The notes below the pieces were generated by a model. It saw only the letters and a list, made by a program, of their open reading frames with translations, was not told the DNA's origin and did not search any database. DNA of 10,395 nucleotides, taken from NCBI GenBank assembly GCA_934511335.1, contig CAKSWL010000060.1:1-10395 (forward strand), in the 5' to 3' direction. The stretch comes from an uncultured Cloacibacillus sp. (GTDB taxonomy: Bacteria > Synergistota > Synergistia > Synergistales > Synergistaceae). Made by a program: the position numbers and the translations under genes. Below, piece by piece: positions 1 to 4,301 of this stretch. Numbering within the stretch: position 1 is the first letter of the stretch; every line of letters begins with the position of its first letter.

Positions 1-121
1 GGGCTGCGCCTGTCGTACCCGCGGCAAGTCTTGCGGCCCCGGCGGCGCCGATAGGGCAACGGGCGCCGGCGTCTTTGCGAAAAAAGTCAACGGCATAAAA
101 GAGAGCCGGCCCCGCCGATAA
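1..121 (+). other. Unresolved 3' end of an upstream gene
   Basis: The window opens inside sequence with no start codon visible. Two plus-strand frames stay open from the edge. One stops at TAA 119-121 and encodes a Cys/Gly/Lys-rich tail with mostly C or G in the third codon position. The other stops at TAA 96-98 and encodes an Ala/Pro-rich tail ending RKKSTA, and its stop sits just before the hairpin at 101-147. Base composition mildly favours the first frame and terminator spacing favours the second. I do not recognise the product, and too little of the gene is present to assign a family. Confidence 0.25.
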
Positions 122-147
122 AATATGCCCCGGCGGGGCTGGCTCTC
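101..147. terminator. Strong GC-rich hairpin, probable terminator
   Basis: Positions 101-117 pair with 131-147, giving a 17-bp stem with one G-T wobble and a 13-nt loop. Read on the minus strand the stem is followed by CTTTTATG, a short T run, so it could end leftward transcripts from the 318-788 gene. Read on the plus strand no T run follows, but the hairpin lies at the end of the upstream gene and may act in both directions. Confidence 0.6.
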
Positions 148-183
148 GTATTAGGGAGCCGCATTCGCGTCACCCAGGCCCAC

Positions 184-225
184 CGTCGCGCAAGGCGTAT
201 CGATATAGGCCTTGCGCGACGTTTT
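184..225 (+). terminator. Hairpin with T run, probable rho-independent terminator
   Basis: Positions 184-196 and 209-221 form a perfect 13-bp stem with a 12-nt loop (197-208). On the plus strand TTTT follows at 222-225. It probably ends rightward transcription entering from the left edge. It also lies directly behind the stop codon of the possible small minus-strand ORF at 224-307. Confidence 0.6.
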
Positions 226-307
226 AAAGCCGTCCCTTCAGCGTCTGGCACATCTGATAGACAAACCAGCCGAAGACATGCGGCCGGGGCTCTTTATTTC
301 GCGGCAT
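224..307 (-). CDS. Possible 27-residue small protein, unrecognised
   Basis: This short frame runs from ATG at 307 to TAA at 224 and starts 10 nt after the stop of the ATC-hydrolase gene. The predicted peptide begins MPRNKEPRP, is then hydrophobic and aromatic (HVFGWFVYQM), and ends in KGRL. Its codons mostly end in C or G, as in the real genes nearby, and the hairpin at 184-221 follows the stop closely. There is no visible Shine-Dalgarno sequence before the ATG. The frame is the one entered if the A7 run at the end of the preceding gene lost one base, so it could be a former C-terminal extension, a translationally coupled small ORF, or chance. No function can be given. Confidence 0.3.
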   Translation of the reverse strand: MPRNKEPRPHVFGWFVYQMCQTLKGRL

Positions 308-317
308 GCGTTTTTCG

Positions 318-788
318 CTATTTTTTTCGATAGCAGAAATCGCAGCAGTCGCCGCCCTCCATCAGCGTTTGGGAACGGACGAGCTCGAGGTCCTCGTCAA
401 AACCCTCGAGGAAAGCCGCGTCGCGCTCGCAGGAGATGATGGTCCCGATATCGCCGTAGCCGAGCTCCCGGTAAATTTCCGCGAAGGCGCAGTAGGTGAC
501 GTCGAAGCGGCAGCAGTCGCCGCTGTCCTCCCGCAGCGTGGATTTTTGCGCGCCGCCCTCGCCCCATTTTGCGATGCAGTTTTTCTTGAACGACTCCAAC
601 CCCCTGCCGTATCGTTCACTCAGCTCACGTCCGCTCTTTTGTGAAATATCCTTCAGCGTGCGTCGGACGATCTCGTAGGTGCGTTCTTCCCCGAATTCGC
701 GGCAGAAGGCGCGTATAAGCGGCCCCATGACCTTTGCCTCTATCTCCCTCTGTTGAAGCAGGGGTATCTCCTTAAAATCCTCTCTCAA
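318..788 (-). CDS. ATC hydrolase family protein (L-2-amino-thiazoline-4-carboxylate hydrolase-like)
   Basis: Encodes 156 residues. The C-terminal half has the hallmarks of the ATC-hydrolase family (PF14196): an FDVTYCAFAEIYRELG stretch, then GTIISCERDAAF, and a terminal EGGDCCDFCY motif close to the usual C-D-F-x-[YF] ending. The named member opens 2-amino-thiazoline-4-carboxylate to N-carbamoyl-cysteine. Most homologues in anaerobes are untested, so the family is clear but the substrate is not. I chose the TTG at 788 because AAAGGAGG lies 7 nt upstream on the minus strand (796-803). An ATG exists at 863 but would bury that site inside the gene. No signal peptide is seen, so the protein is cytoplasmic. 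The gene ends in CGA-A6-TAG, a seven-A run directly before the stop. It stands alone and faces away from the 1145-2082 operon. Confidence 0.8.
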   Translation of the reverse strand: MREDFKEIPLLQQREIEAKVMGPLIRAFCREFGEERTYEIVRRTLKDISQKSGRELSERYGRGLESFKKNCIAKWGEGGAQKSTLREDSGDCCRFDVTYCAFAEIYRELGYGDIGTIISCERDAAFLEGFDEDLELVRSQTLMEGGDCCDFCYRKK

Positions 789-1025
789 GATGAAACCTCC
801 TTTAGTTATATACAGCGGCGATAATGCCGTTATTCTACTCTGAAAGCCGCTTATACGCATCATTTTGCGCCGCGGCCGACAAAAAACGAACGCCGTCCGG
901 TAAATATCGCGCCGCCGTTTGCCGCCTTTTCGGGAGGGGATACATTTGTCGAGGCATCACGCAAGCGGGGCGCGCCCCGCCGCCGGATGTCTGAAAGAGG
1001 TCCGGTGATTTATCAATCATTAGTT
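789..1025. other. Divergent intergenic region, upstream part
   Basis: Between the leftward ATC-hydrolase gene and the rightward operon I see no convincing gene. The stretch contains the minus-strand ribosome site at 796-803 and a perfect 16-bp GC palindrome at 965-980. A 20-codon frame at 946-1008 starts at TTG behind GGGAGGGG. An AT-rich TATATAAC just before the 318-788 gene's ribosome site could be a -10 element, but no matching -35 is visible. Confidence 0.5.
965..980. repeat. Perfect 16-bp GC palindrome
   Basis: The sequence GCGGGGCGCGCCCCGC is its own reverse complement, with no spacer. It lies in the divergent intergenic region, about 60 bp upstream of the -10 and -35 elements proposed for the 1145-2082 operon. 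It could be a protein-binding dyad, or simply GC-rich noise. Confidence 0.4.
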
Positions 1026-1053
1026 TTGCCAATTTTTTTCAGGCAATTATAGA
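1026..1053 (+). promoter_or_regulatory. Probable promoter of the yqjD/yqjE-like operon
   Basis: TTGCCA (1026-1031) and TATAGA (1048-1053) are separated by 16 bp in an AT-rich stretch upstream of the first gene of the rightward operon. The -35 element is also the left half of a small inverted repeat, TTGCC...GGCAA (1026-1030 and 1042-1046), which brackets the spacer and could be an operator. Confidence 0.5.
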
Positions 1054-1058
1054 TAAAT

Positions 1059-1074
1059 ATCCGGGCGGCCGGAT
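1059..1074 (+). repeat. Inverted repeat near the transcription start
   Basis: ATCCGG (1059-1064) and CCGGAT (1069-1074) form a perfect 6-bp dyad around a 4-nt centre, starting 6 bp after the proposed -10 element. It is placed to be an operator or a hairpin at the very 5' end of the transcript. No T run follows, so it is not a terminator. Confidence 0.4.
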
Positions 1075-1144
1075 GTTAAAATAAACATCACAAGCGGCGA
1101 CCGCTGAATAATGACAGAACGACTTGAAGGAGGTCCATACCGAA

Positions 1145-1486
1145 ATGAATGATCAGCTTACTGAGACGAGCCAGGCCAGAATAGAGGCGATGGAGGCAAA
1201 GATCGCGGAGCTTGAAGCGAGGCTGCGGGCGCAGGCGCCGGAGGCCGATGAGGAGGGAAAGGAGCTTATTGAGAATATAAGAAGCGGCGCGGGGAGGCTT
1301 TATGATGAGCTGAGCCCGTTTGTCGAGAAATATAAAGAGGAGCGCGAAGCGGCGATGCGCGCCGTTTGTACGAAAATCAGCGAACATCCTTTGATATCGG
1401 TGGCGGCGGCCTTCGGCGCGGGACTTGTGATCGCCAAACTGTTGGAGAACAAAGTCTGCCTCGGCGGACGTTATCCCCGTTCCTGA
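1145..1486 (+). CDS. DUF883/YqjD-ElaB-like membrane-anchored coiled-coil protein
   Basis: Encodes 113 residues. Residues 5-32 and about 55-78 are charged heptad-like helices rich in Ala, Glu and Arg. Residues 80-100 begin with EHPL and continue as a hydrophobic Ala/Gly/Ile segment. This layout, a soluble coiled coil ending in a membrane anchor introduced by an HPL/HPW-type motif, is that of the YqjD/ElaB/YgaM family (DUF883). In E. coli that family anchors to the inner membrane and associates with ribosomes in stationary phase. I chose ATG 1145 because AAGGAGG (1127-1133) lies upstream. A TTG at 1124 would overlap that site. It is the first of three small genes in a row, and the next is YqjE-like, which strengthens the call. 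The C-terminal tail after the anchor (ENKVCLGGRYPRS) is longer than usual. Function here is inferred from layout only. Confidence 0.65.
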   Translation: MNDQLTETSQARIEAMEAKIAELEARLRAQAPEADEEGKELIENIRSGAGRLYDELSPFVEKYKEEREAAMRAVCTKISEHPLISVAAAFGAGLVIAKLLENKVCLGGRYPRS

Positions 1487-1538
1487 TGGCGGCGAAACGA
1501 TGCCTTGCCGCGGCTTCCCTGAGCGGAGGCGTATCTGA

Positions 1539-1856
1539 GTGAACAGGCTGACCGAACTTGTGCTGAGCTTTTTTGACCTGATGGAGGCGGAGGGGCGCGA
1601 GCTTCGCGGGCAGGCGCAGGCCGTCCTGCGCGGCGCCATCATGCTCTTCTTCGGCGGGGCCCTGCTTACTGCGGGTACGCTTGCGGCCGGGTACGCCCTT
1701 TACCTTGCGCTGGCCCGCCTGATCGGGCCTCCGGCCGCCGCGTTCGCCGTCGCGCTGCTGCTCGGCGCCGCGGGGATGACGCTTATCTCAAAGTCGTCTT
1801 CGCCGGATAAGGGGCGCGGGGACGAGCCCCGTGCGGAGGCGGAAAATGACGAATAG
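1539..1856 (+). CDS. YqjE-like small membrane protein (holin superfamily III / DUF1469 type)
   Basis: Encodes 105 residues. A short amphipathic N-terminus (residues 1-31, with LMEAEGRELR) is followed by two membrane segments at about 32-58 and 64-85, joined by a tight RLIGPP turn. A charged Pro/Glu/Asp tail ends the protein. This matches the architecture of the YqjE family, also described as putative holin superfamily III. Its genes usually sit behind a DUF883 gene, as here. Despite the family name there are no phage genes nearby, so a lysis role is unlikely. The start is GTG 1539, chosen because GGAGG (1525-1529) is 9 nt upstream. The gap to the preceding gene is 52 nt, and the next gene's start overlaps its last 11 nt, indicating coupled translation. 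Confidence 0.6.
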   Translation: MNRLTELVLSFFDLMEAEGRELRGQAQAVLRGAIMLFFGGALLTAGTLAAGYALYLALARLIGPPAAAFAVALLLGAAGMTLISKSSSPDKGRGDEPRAEAENDE

Positions 1857-2082
1857 AGCCGAACCGAAAAGTATTGCGGAGGCAAAGGCGGGCTTTGCCG
1901 CGGCGATGGACCGGTTGAGCCCGACGGATATAGTAAAAAGCCATCCGCTAAGGAGCGCCGCGGCCGCGGCGGCGGCCGGAGCGCTCTTGGGGGGTTCGGG
2001 AAGGAGGCTTTTAGCGCTCGTCTTTCCGATAACGGAGCTGGTTTCGCTATACTGCAGGCTGAAAAACGGCGGCGCGAAATAG
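1846..2082 (+). CDS. Small hypothetical membrane protein, third gene of yqjDE-like operon
   Basis: Encodes 78 residues. A polar, helical N-terminus (residues 1-30) leads to SHPLRSAAAAAAAGALLGG, an Ala/Gly-rich hydrophobic stretch at about 34-50. The second hydrophobic stretch is LLALVFPITELVSLYC at 55-70. The HPL motif before an Ala/Gly-rich helix is the same device seen in the first gene of the operon, so it may be a distant relative of DUF883 or fill the place of YqjK. I do not recognise a named family. ATG 1846 is chosen because GGAGG (1835-1839) is 6 nt upstream. The gene overlaps the previous one by 11 nt. It ends 2 nt before the stop codon of the oppositely oriented acetyltransferase gene, with no terminator between them. 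Confidence 0.55.
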   Translation: MTNRAEPKSIAEAKAGFAAAMDRLSPTDIVKSHPLRSAAAAAAAGALLGGSGRRLLALVFPITELVSLYCRLKNGGAK

Positions 2083-2084
2083 CC

Positions 2085-2825
2085 TTACGAGGCTGCCGCC
2101 GTCCTCGCGTAGAGGATATGAAAGCCGCTATTGTGCTTGCGGACCAGTTTATAGCCGGCATATCCCTCGGCGATGGCCTTCATCTGCGCGCCCTTGTCTC
2201 GAATTGGGATCTGCAGGTGCCCATGCGTCCAAATCGGCAGCAGCGAGGGGCGGAAGTCCTTTTTTAGGATGAAGCGCAGATAACCGCCGTAGACCTCTTT
2301 AATGCCGATGATCCTGAAATTACAGGCCAGAATGTTGTTCAGGCTGAAGATGTTTTTCGGCGAGACGGTCGTTATCAGCGAAGTGTGCGTCTCCGCAACG
2401 ACATCCTCCACGATGTACTGGGTCAGATACTGAACATTGTTGCCGCGGAACTCCCAGTCGACGATGCAGAAGCCGGTGACGGCGGGAAAATCATCATCTT
2501 CAAGCGTCATCCCGAAAGAATCCGTCGCCTCGTGAACCCAGCCGTCGGACATCTTTATAGTGCGCGCGGTGACGAGCCGCCCCTCGCAGCGTATCCCTAT
2601 AGCCAGACCTTCGTCGCTGAGGAAACGTTCTAGCTCCTCGTAGGGGCTGGCCGCGAAGATGTCGCGCGACAGGCCGTTGGCCACCTCGTTATGAAGAGCC
2701 GCCATTTCTGCGATATCCCCGGGGCCAAGTCTGCAAAGCTCGCACGCGGCGATTTGCGCCGCGCCGTTTGCATGATGCTTTCTGATGAATATCTTTCGCG
2801 AATTGCTCTCCCTGAATAAATTCAT
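2085..2825 (-). CDS. GNAT-fold N-acetyltransferase-like protein
   Basis: Encodes 246 residues. Residues 31-50 (CRLGPGDIAEMAALHN) look like the first strand and helix of a GNAT domain. Residues 72-125 give the central strands (GLAIGIRCEGRLVTART, then AVTGFCIVDWEFRG). The FRGNNVQ segment at 126-132 stands where the acetyl-CoA-binding motif A (Q/R-x-x-G-x-G/A) lies. Residues 155-175 (SPKNIFSLNNILACNFR) match motif B, with the asparagines often seen before a 'G/N-F' strand. About 60 residues follow the core, probably part of substrate binding. The substrate cannot be read from the sequence. ATG 2825 has AAGGAGG 8 nt upstream (2834-2840). There is no signal peptide. The gene is monocistronic and convergent with the small membrane-protein operon. 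Confidence 0.65.
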   Translation of the reverse strand: MNLFRESNSRKIFIRKHHANGAAQIAACELCRLGPGDIAEMAALHNEVANGLSRDIFAASPYEELERFLSDEGLAIGIRCEGRLVTARTIKMSDGWVHEATDSFGMTLEDDDFPAVTGFCIVDWEFRGNNVQYLTQYIVEDVVAETHTSLITTVSPKNIFSLNNILACNFRIIGIKEVYGGYLRFILKKDFRPSLLPIWTHGHLQIPIRDKGAQMKAIAEGYAGYKLVRKHNSGFHILYARTAAAS

Positions 2826-2877
2826 ACCGGTCCCCTCCTTTTTGCAGCATAAAAAATTCTAGAAAAGGAACTATAAA

Positions 2878-2907
2878 ATTATAATTGAAAATAAGGGAAT
2901 AATTCAA
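2878..2907 (-). promoter_or_regulatory. Probable promoter of the acetyltransferase gene
   Basis: Read on the minus strand, TTGAAT (2907-2902) and a perfect TATAAT (2883-2878) are 18 bp apart in a strongly AT-rich stretch. They lie 53 bp upstream of the start codon at 2825. Confidence 0.6.
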
Positions 2908-2924
2908 GGGAGGTATCGGTTATT

Positions 2925-2946
2925 TTATCAATACCAATAGTGATAA
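2925..2946. repeat. AT-rich inverted repeat upstream of the acetyltransferase promoter
   Basis: TTATCA (2925-2930) and TGATAA (2941-2946) are perfect inverted copies with a 10-bp centre, and ATCG/CGAT outer matches extend the symmetry to about 2914-2954. The dyad lies just upstream of the proposed -35 element, a place typical for an operator. No cognate regulator is encoded next to it. Confidence 0.35.
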
Positions 2947-2956
2947 TTTTCGATTA

Positions 2957-3046
2957 TTAAGGCATACATGATGCACGCCAAGGATGGCGGCGGAGGGGGA
3001 GATAAAATAACGGCACGGACTGTTCGCCTATCTTGAAAAGCGACAT
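2957..3046 (-). CDS. Possible 29-residue small ORF or leader peptide, unrecognised
   Basis: A 29-codon frame starts at ATG 3046 with GGAGGG 8 nt upstream (3055-3060) and stops at TAA 2957. The peptide begins MSLFKIGEQSVPLFYLPL and ends RRHPWRASCMP. The ribosome site is as good as those of the confirmed genes nearby, and the frame fills part of an otherwise empty stretch upstream of the acetyltransferase promoter. Nothing else supports it: no family is recognised and no clear promoter precedes it. It could be a small protein, a leader, or chance. Confidence 0.25.
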   Translation of the reverse strand: MSLFKIGEQSVPLFYLPLRRHPWRASCMP

Positions 3047-3068
3047 TGTTGCATCCCTCCGATTTGTC

Positions 3069-3083
3069 CGTATAACTTGTACG
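3069..3083. repeat. 15-bp near-palindrome, operator-like
   Basis: CGTATAACTTGTACG matches its reverse complement at 12 of 15 positions, with CGTA and TACG ends. It lies upstream of the possible small ORF at 2957-3046 and downstream of the tRNA-Cys terminator. Regulatory use is a guess. Confidence 0.25.
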
Positions 3084-3102
3084 TCGGTCAAATATAGGAA
3101 AT

Positions 3103-3129
3103 AAAAAATCCCCTGCTGTAGCAGAGGAT
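3103..3129 (-). terminator. Rho-independent terminator of the tRNA-Cys gene
   Basis: On the minus strand ATCCTCTGCT (3129-3120) pairs with AGCAGGGGAT (3117-3108) with one G-T wobble. Opening the innermost pair leaves a TACA loop. A TTTTTT run (3108-3103) follows, continuing TATTTC. It begins 12 nt past the CCA end of the tRNA. Confidence 0.85.
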
Positions 3130-3140
3130 CATCATCTTAT

Positions 3141-3214
3141 TGGAGGCGGCACCCAGACTCGAACTGGGGATAAAGGATTTGCAGTCCTCTGCCTTACCAC
3201 TTGGCTATGCCGCC
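3141..3214 (-). tRNA. tRNA-Cys (anticodon GCA)
   Basis: The minus-strand transcript is a 74-nt cloverleaf. The 7-bp acceptor stem is GGCGGCA paired with TGCCGCC. The D arm is GCC/GGC around AAGTGGTAA. The anticodon stem is GAGGA/TCCTT with loop CTGCAAA, giving anticodon GCA. The T arm is CCCAG/CTGGG around TTCGAGT. The discriminator base is U, as expected for cysteine tRNA, and the CCA end is encoded at 3143-3141. The gene stands alone with its own promoter and terminator. Confidence 0.96.
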
Positions 3215-3226
3215 GTAACGAGAGAA

Positions 3227-3255
3227 AGTATAGCAATCATGGAGGGCGGTGTCAA
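3227..3255 (-). promoter_or_regulatory. Sigma-70-type promoter of tRNA-Cys
   Basis: On the minus strand a consensus TTGACA (3255-3250) and TATACT (3232-3227) are separated by exactly 17 bp. Transcription would start near 3220, a few bases before the mature tRNA 5' end at 3214. Confidence 0.85.
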
Positions 3256-3315
3256 GGAAGCGGCGGAGAAATCTCGCCCTTTTATTCAAATTGCCATCGG
3301 GGCAATATTGCAAAA

Positions 3316-3346
3316 CGCCTTACGCCGCCGCTTTTTAAGGCGGCGT
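3316..3346. repeat. Two overlapping alternative hairpins
   Basis: ACGCCGCC (3322-3329) pairs with GGCGGCGT (3339-3346) around a 9-nt loop. CGCCTTA (3316-3322) pairs perfectly with TAAGGCG (3336-3342). Both share the right arm, so they exclude each other. No long T run follows on either strand. The element separates the tRNA promoter from the Spy-like gene and may insulate the two transcription units. Confidence 0.4.
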
Positions 3347-3385
3347 GGAACGGCTCTCAGCCTGCTCCACAAAATCTCCACATTT

Positions 3386-3419
3386 CGTTCATAAAATCGT
3401 CACAGCCTCTTGATATGAT
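3386..3419 (+). promoter_or_regulatory. Pho-box-like direct repeat with -10 element, promoter of Spy-like gene
   Basis: CGTTCAT-AAAA-TCGTCAC (3386-3403) matches the E. coli Pho-box layout (two 7-bp direct repeats, consensus CTGTCAT, separated by a 4-bp A/T spacer) at 14 of 18 positions by eye. It ends 10 bp before TATGAT (3414-3419), and no good -35 hexamer is present. This is the usual geometry of a promoter activated by a PhoB/OmpR-family regulator, where the tandem box replaces the -35. Such a regulator is encoded at 4302-4985. The link between the two is an inference. Confidence 0.45.
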
Positions 3420-3435
3420 GTCTTCATTGAATAAA

Positions 3436-3454
3436 GGGGGGGCGGGCTTTGGGG
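3436..3454 (+). other. Potential G-quadruplex in the 5' leader of the Spy-like gene
   Basis: Seven consecutive G (3436-3442), then C-GGG (3444-3446), CTTT and GGGG (3451-3454), satisfy the four-tract G3 pattern if the first run is split in two. It lies between the proposed -10 element and the ribosome site on the coding strand, so it would be in the mRNA leader. In a GC-rich genome this may be chance. Confidence 0.3.
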
Positions 3455-3502
3455 CGCGAGGCCGGAGCCGCTAAGGCAAAATTTTTCTGGGAGAGGATAT
3501 AG

Positions 3503-4129
3503 ATGAAAGTGAAGATCATCGGAGCGTTATTGATGGTTATGGCGATTGCGTGAACGGCGGCGGCCTATCAGCCCTGCGGGGAGGCGCCGCGCCGCGGGGG
3601 GCGTCATCATAGGAGGCCGGAGCTTTCCCAGGAGGAGCGCGCTCAGTTTGACGCGCTGAGGGCGCTGCGCGGCGAGCTCAGGGCCGAGCTCGGCAAAGAG
3701 AAGCCTGATAAGGCGAAGGCTAGGAAGCTCTTTGAACGGGAGCTCGATCTTCGGGAAAAGTTCATGGAGGCGCGCTTCAACGATTGCCTCGTCAATCACG
3801 ATAAGGATAGTTACTGCCGCTGGCGTGACGGAGACAAAAGAGGGCGGAGTTTTTGCGGGGAGAACGACAGCGCGCGGCGCGAGCTTCGCGCGGAGATGAG
3901 CAAGGATCACCCCAATAAGGCGAAGGCCCGCGAGCTTTACAAGGAGGCGGCCGCGGCACGCCGCGAACGCGACAAGGCGCGCTTTGAAGAGATGCTTAAG
4001 GATCCGTCGAAGTTCATGCGCGGGCGCGGGCCGGCGGAGGGACGGCGTCCATACTGCGGCTCGCACCGGGATCGTCCCGACTGCCGCCGTCCGGGGGCCT
4101 GCCCGCAGCACAACTGCGTGATAGATTAG
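3503..4129 (+). pseudogene. Spy/ZraP-like cysteine-rich periplasmic protein gene with in-frame TGA in the signal peptide
   Basis: From ATG 3503 (GGGAGAGG 6 nt upstream) the frame reads MKVKIIGALLMVMAIA, a clear Sec signal peptide. It then meets TGA at codon 17 (3551-3553) and continues open for 191 more codons to TAG 4127-4129, 208 residues if the TGA is read through. The signal would be completed by TAAA with cleavage near residue 21. The mature part holds an ELSQEERAQ motif (40-48) like the LTxxQ of Spy/CpxP/ZraP proteins and long charged helices. A 42-residue internal duplication (55-96 and 124-165) shares ELRAE, KAKAR and ARF. Eight cysteines occur, four of them in a Cys/His-rich tail (185-205). 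Such proteins act as periplasmic chaperones or metal-responsive partners of two-component systems. No other start precedes Met88 (3764), which would give an unexported 121-residue fragment. It is a recent pseudogene, a recoded gene or a base-call error. Confidence 0.7.
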
Positions 4130-4141
4130 CCGCTAAAATAT

Positions 4142-4171
4142 CGCATGCGGCTCTTTAGGAGAGCCCCTGCG
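4142..4171 (+). terminator. Hairpin after the Spy-like gene, possible weak terminator
   Basis: GGCTCT (4149-4154) pairs perfectly with AGAGCC (4160-4165), and outer CGCA/TGCG (4142-4145 and 4168-4171) extends it across an internal loop. It is followed by TTCATTATAA, which is T-containing but not a true run. It begins 13 nt after the stop codon and may reduce read-through into the regulator gene. Confidence 0.4.
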
Positions 4172-4194
4172 TTCATTATAAAAACCAACGGGAA

Positions 4195-4226
4195 GGCCGG
4201 GGCGGGTTTCTTTATCCGCTCCGGCT
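4195..4226. repeat. GC-rich hairpin in the leader between Spy-like and regulator genes
   Basis: GCCGGGGCGG (4196-4205) pairs with CCGCTCCGGC (4216-4225) with one wobble, closing a 10-nt T-rich loop; 4195 and 4226 add a wobble pair. No T run follows on the plus strand. With the hairpin at 4142-4171 it probably separates the Spy-like transcript from the regulator promoter. Confidence 0.4.
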
Positions 4227-4256
4227 GTAAAAGAGACGGATGAGATATTTCTGGAA

Positions 4257-4262
4257 TATAAT
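4257..4262 (+). promoter_or_regulatory. Consensus -10 element before the response regulator operon
   Basis: A perfect TATAAT lies 39 bp upstream of the regulator's ATG. The region 16-18 bp upstream (about 4233-4240, GAGACGGA) has no recognisable -35, which suggests dependence on an activator, possibly the regulator itself. A clear Pho-box-like repeat, as at 3386-3403, is not seen here. Confidence 0.45.
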
Positions 4263-4287
4263 TGAGGGAAGAAAATATCTTGAGGGA
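4262..4287 (+). repeat. Direct repeat TTGAGGGA in the regulator leader
   Basis: TTGAGGGA occurs at 4262-4269 and again at 4280-4287, 18 bp apart. The second copy forms the likely ribosome site GAGGGAG for the regulator, although its distance to the ATG at 4302 (about 13 nt) is long. The repeat may be chance or may mark a regulator or ribosome-site duplication. Confidence 0.3.
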
Positions 4288-4301
4288 GCGGGGGCGCGGC
4301 C

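Noticed and set aside
946..1008. 20-codon frame starting at TTG behind GGGAGGGG
   Set aside because: The purine run is a plausible ribosome site, but the frame is very short, rich in Arg, Ala and His, and has no promoter or homology that I can see.
835..1032. 65-codon minus-strand frame starting at TTG
   Set aside because: There is no ribosome site before the start, the composition is not protein-like, and the frame crosses a GC palindrome and promoter elements of the divergent operon.
1539..1856. Phage holin or prophage remnant
   Set aside because: The family name contains 'holin', but no phage gene, attachment site or integrase is present and the neighbours match the chromosomal yqjDE-type cluster.
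3140..3394. 84-codon plus-strand frame encoding RLELGIKDLQSSALPLGYAA near its start
   Set aside because: It is antisense to the tRNA-Cys gene and its promoter. This peptide is a well-known false product of reading tRNA complements.
3551..3600. Bacterial SECIS element after the in-frame TGA
   Set aside because: The GC-rich stretch can pair in many ways, but I could not identify a specific hairpin with the expected loop and spacing. I therefore do not claim a selenoprotein.
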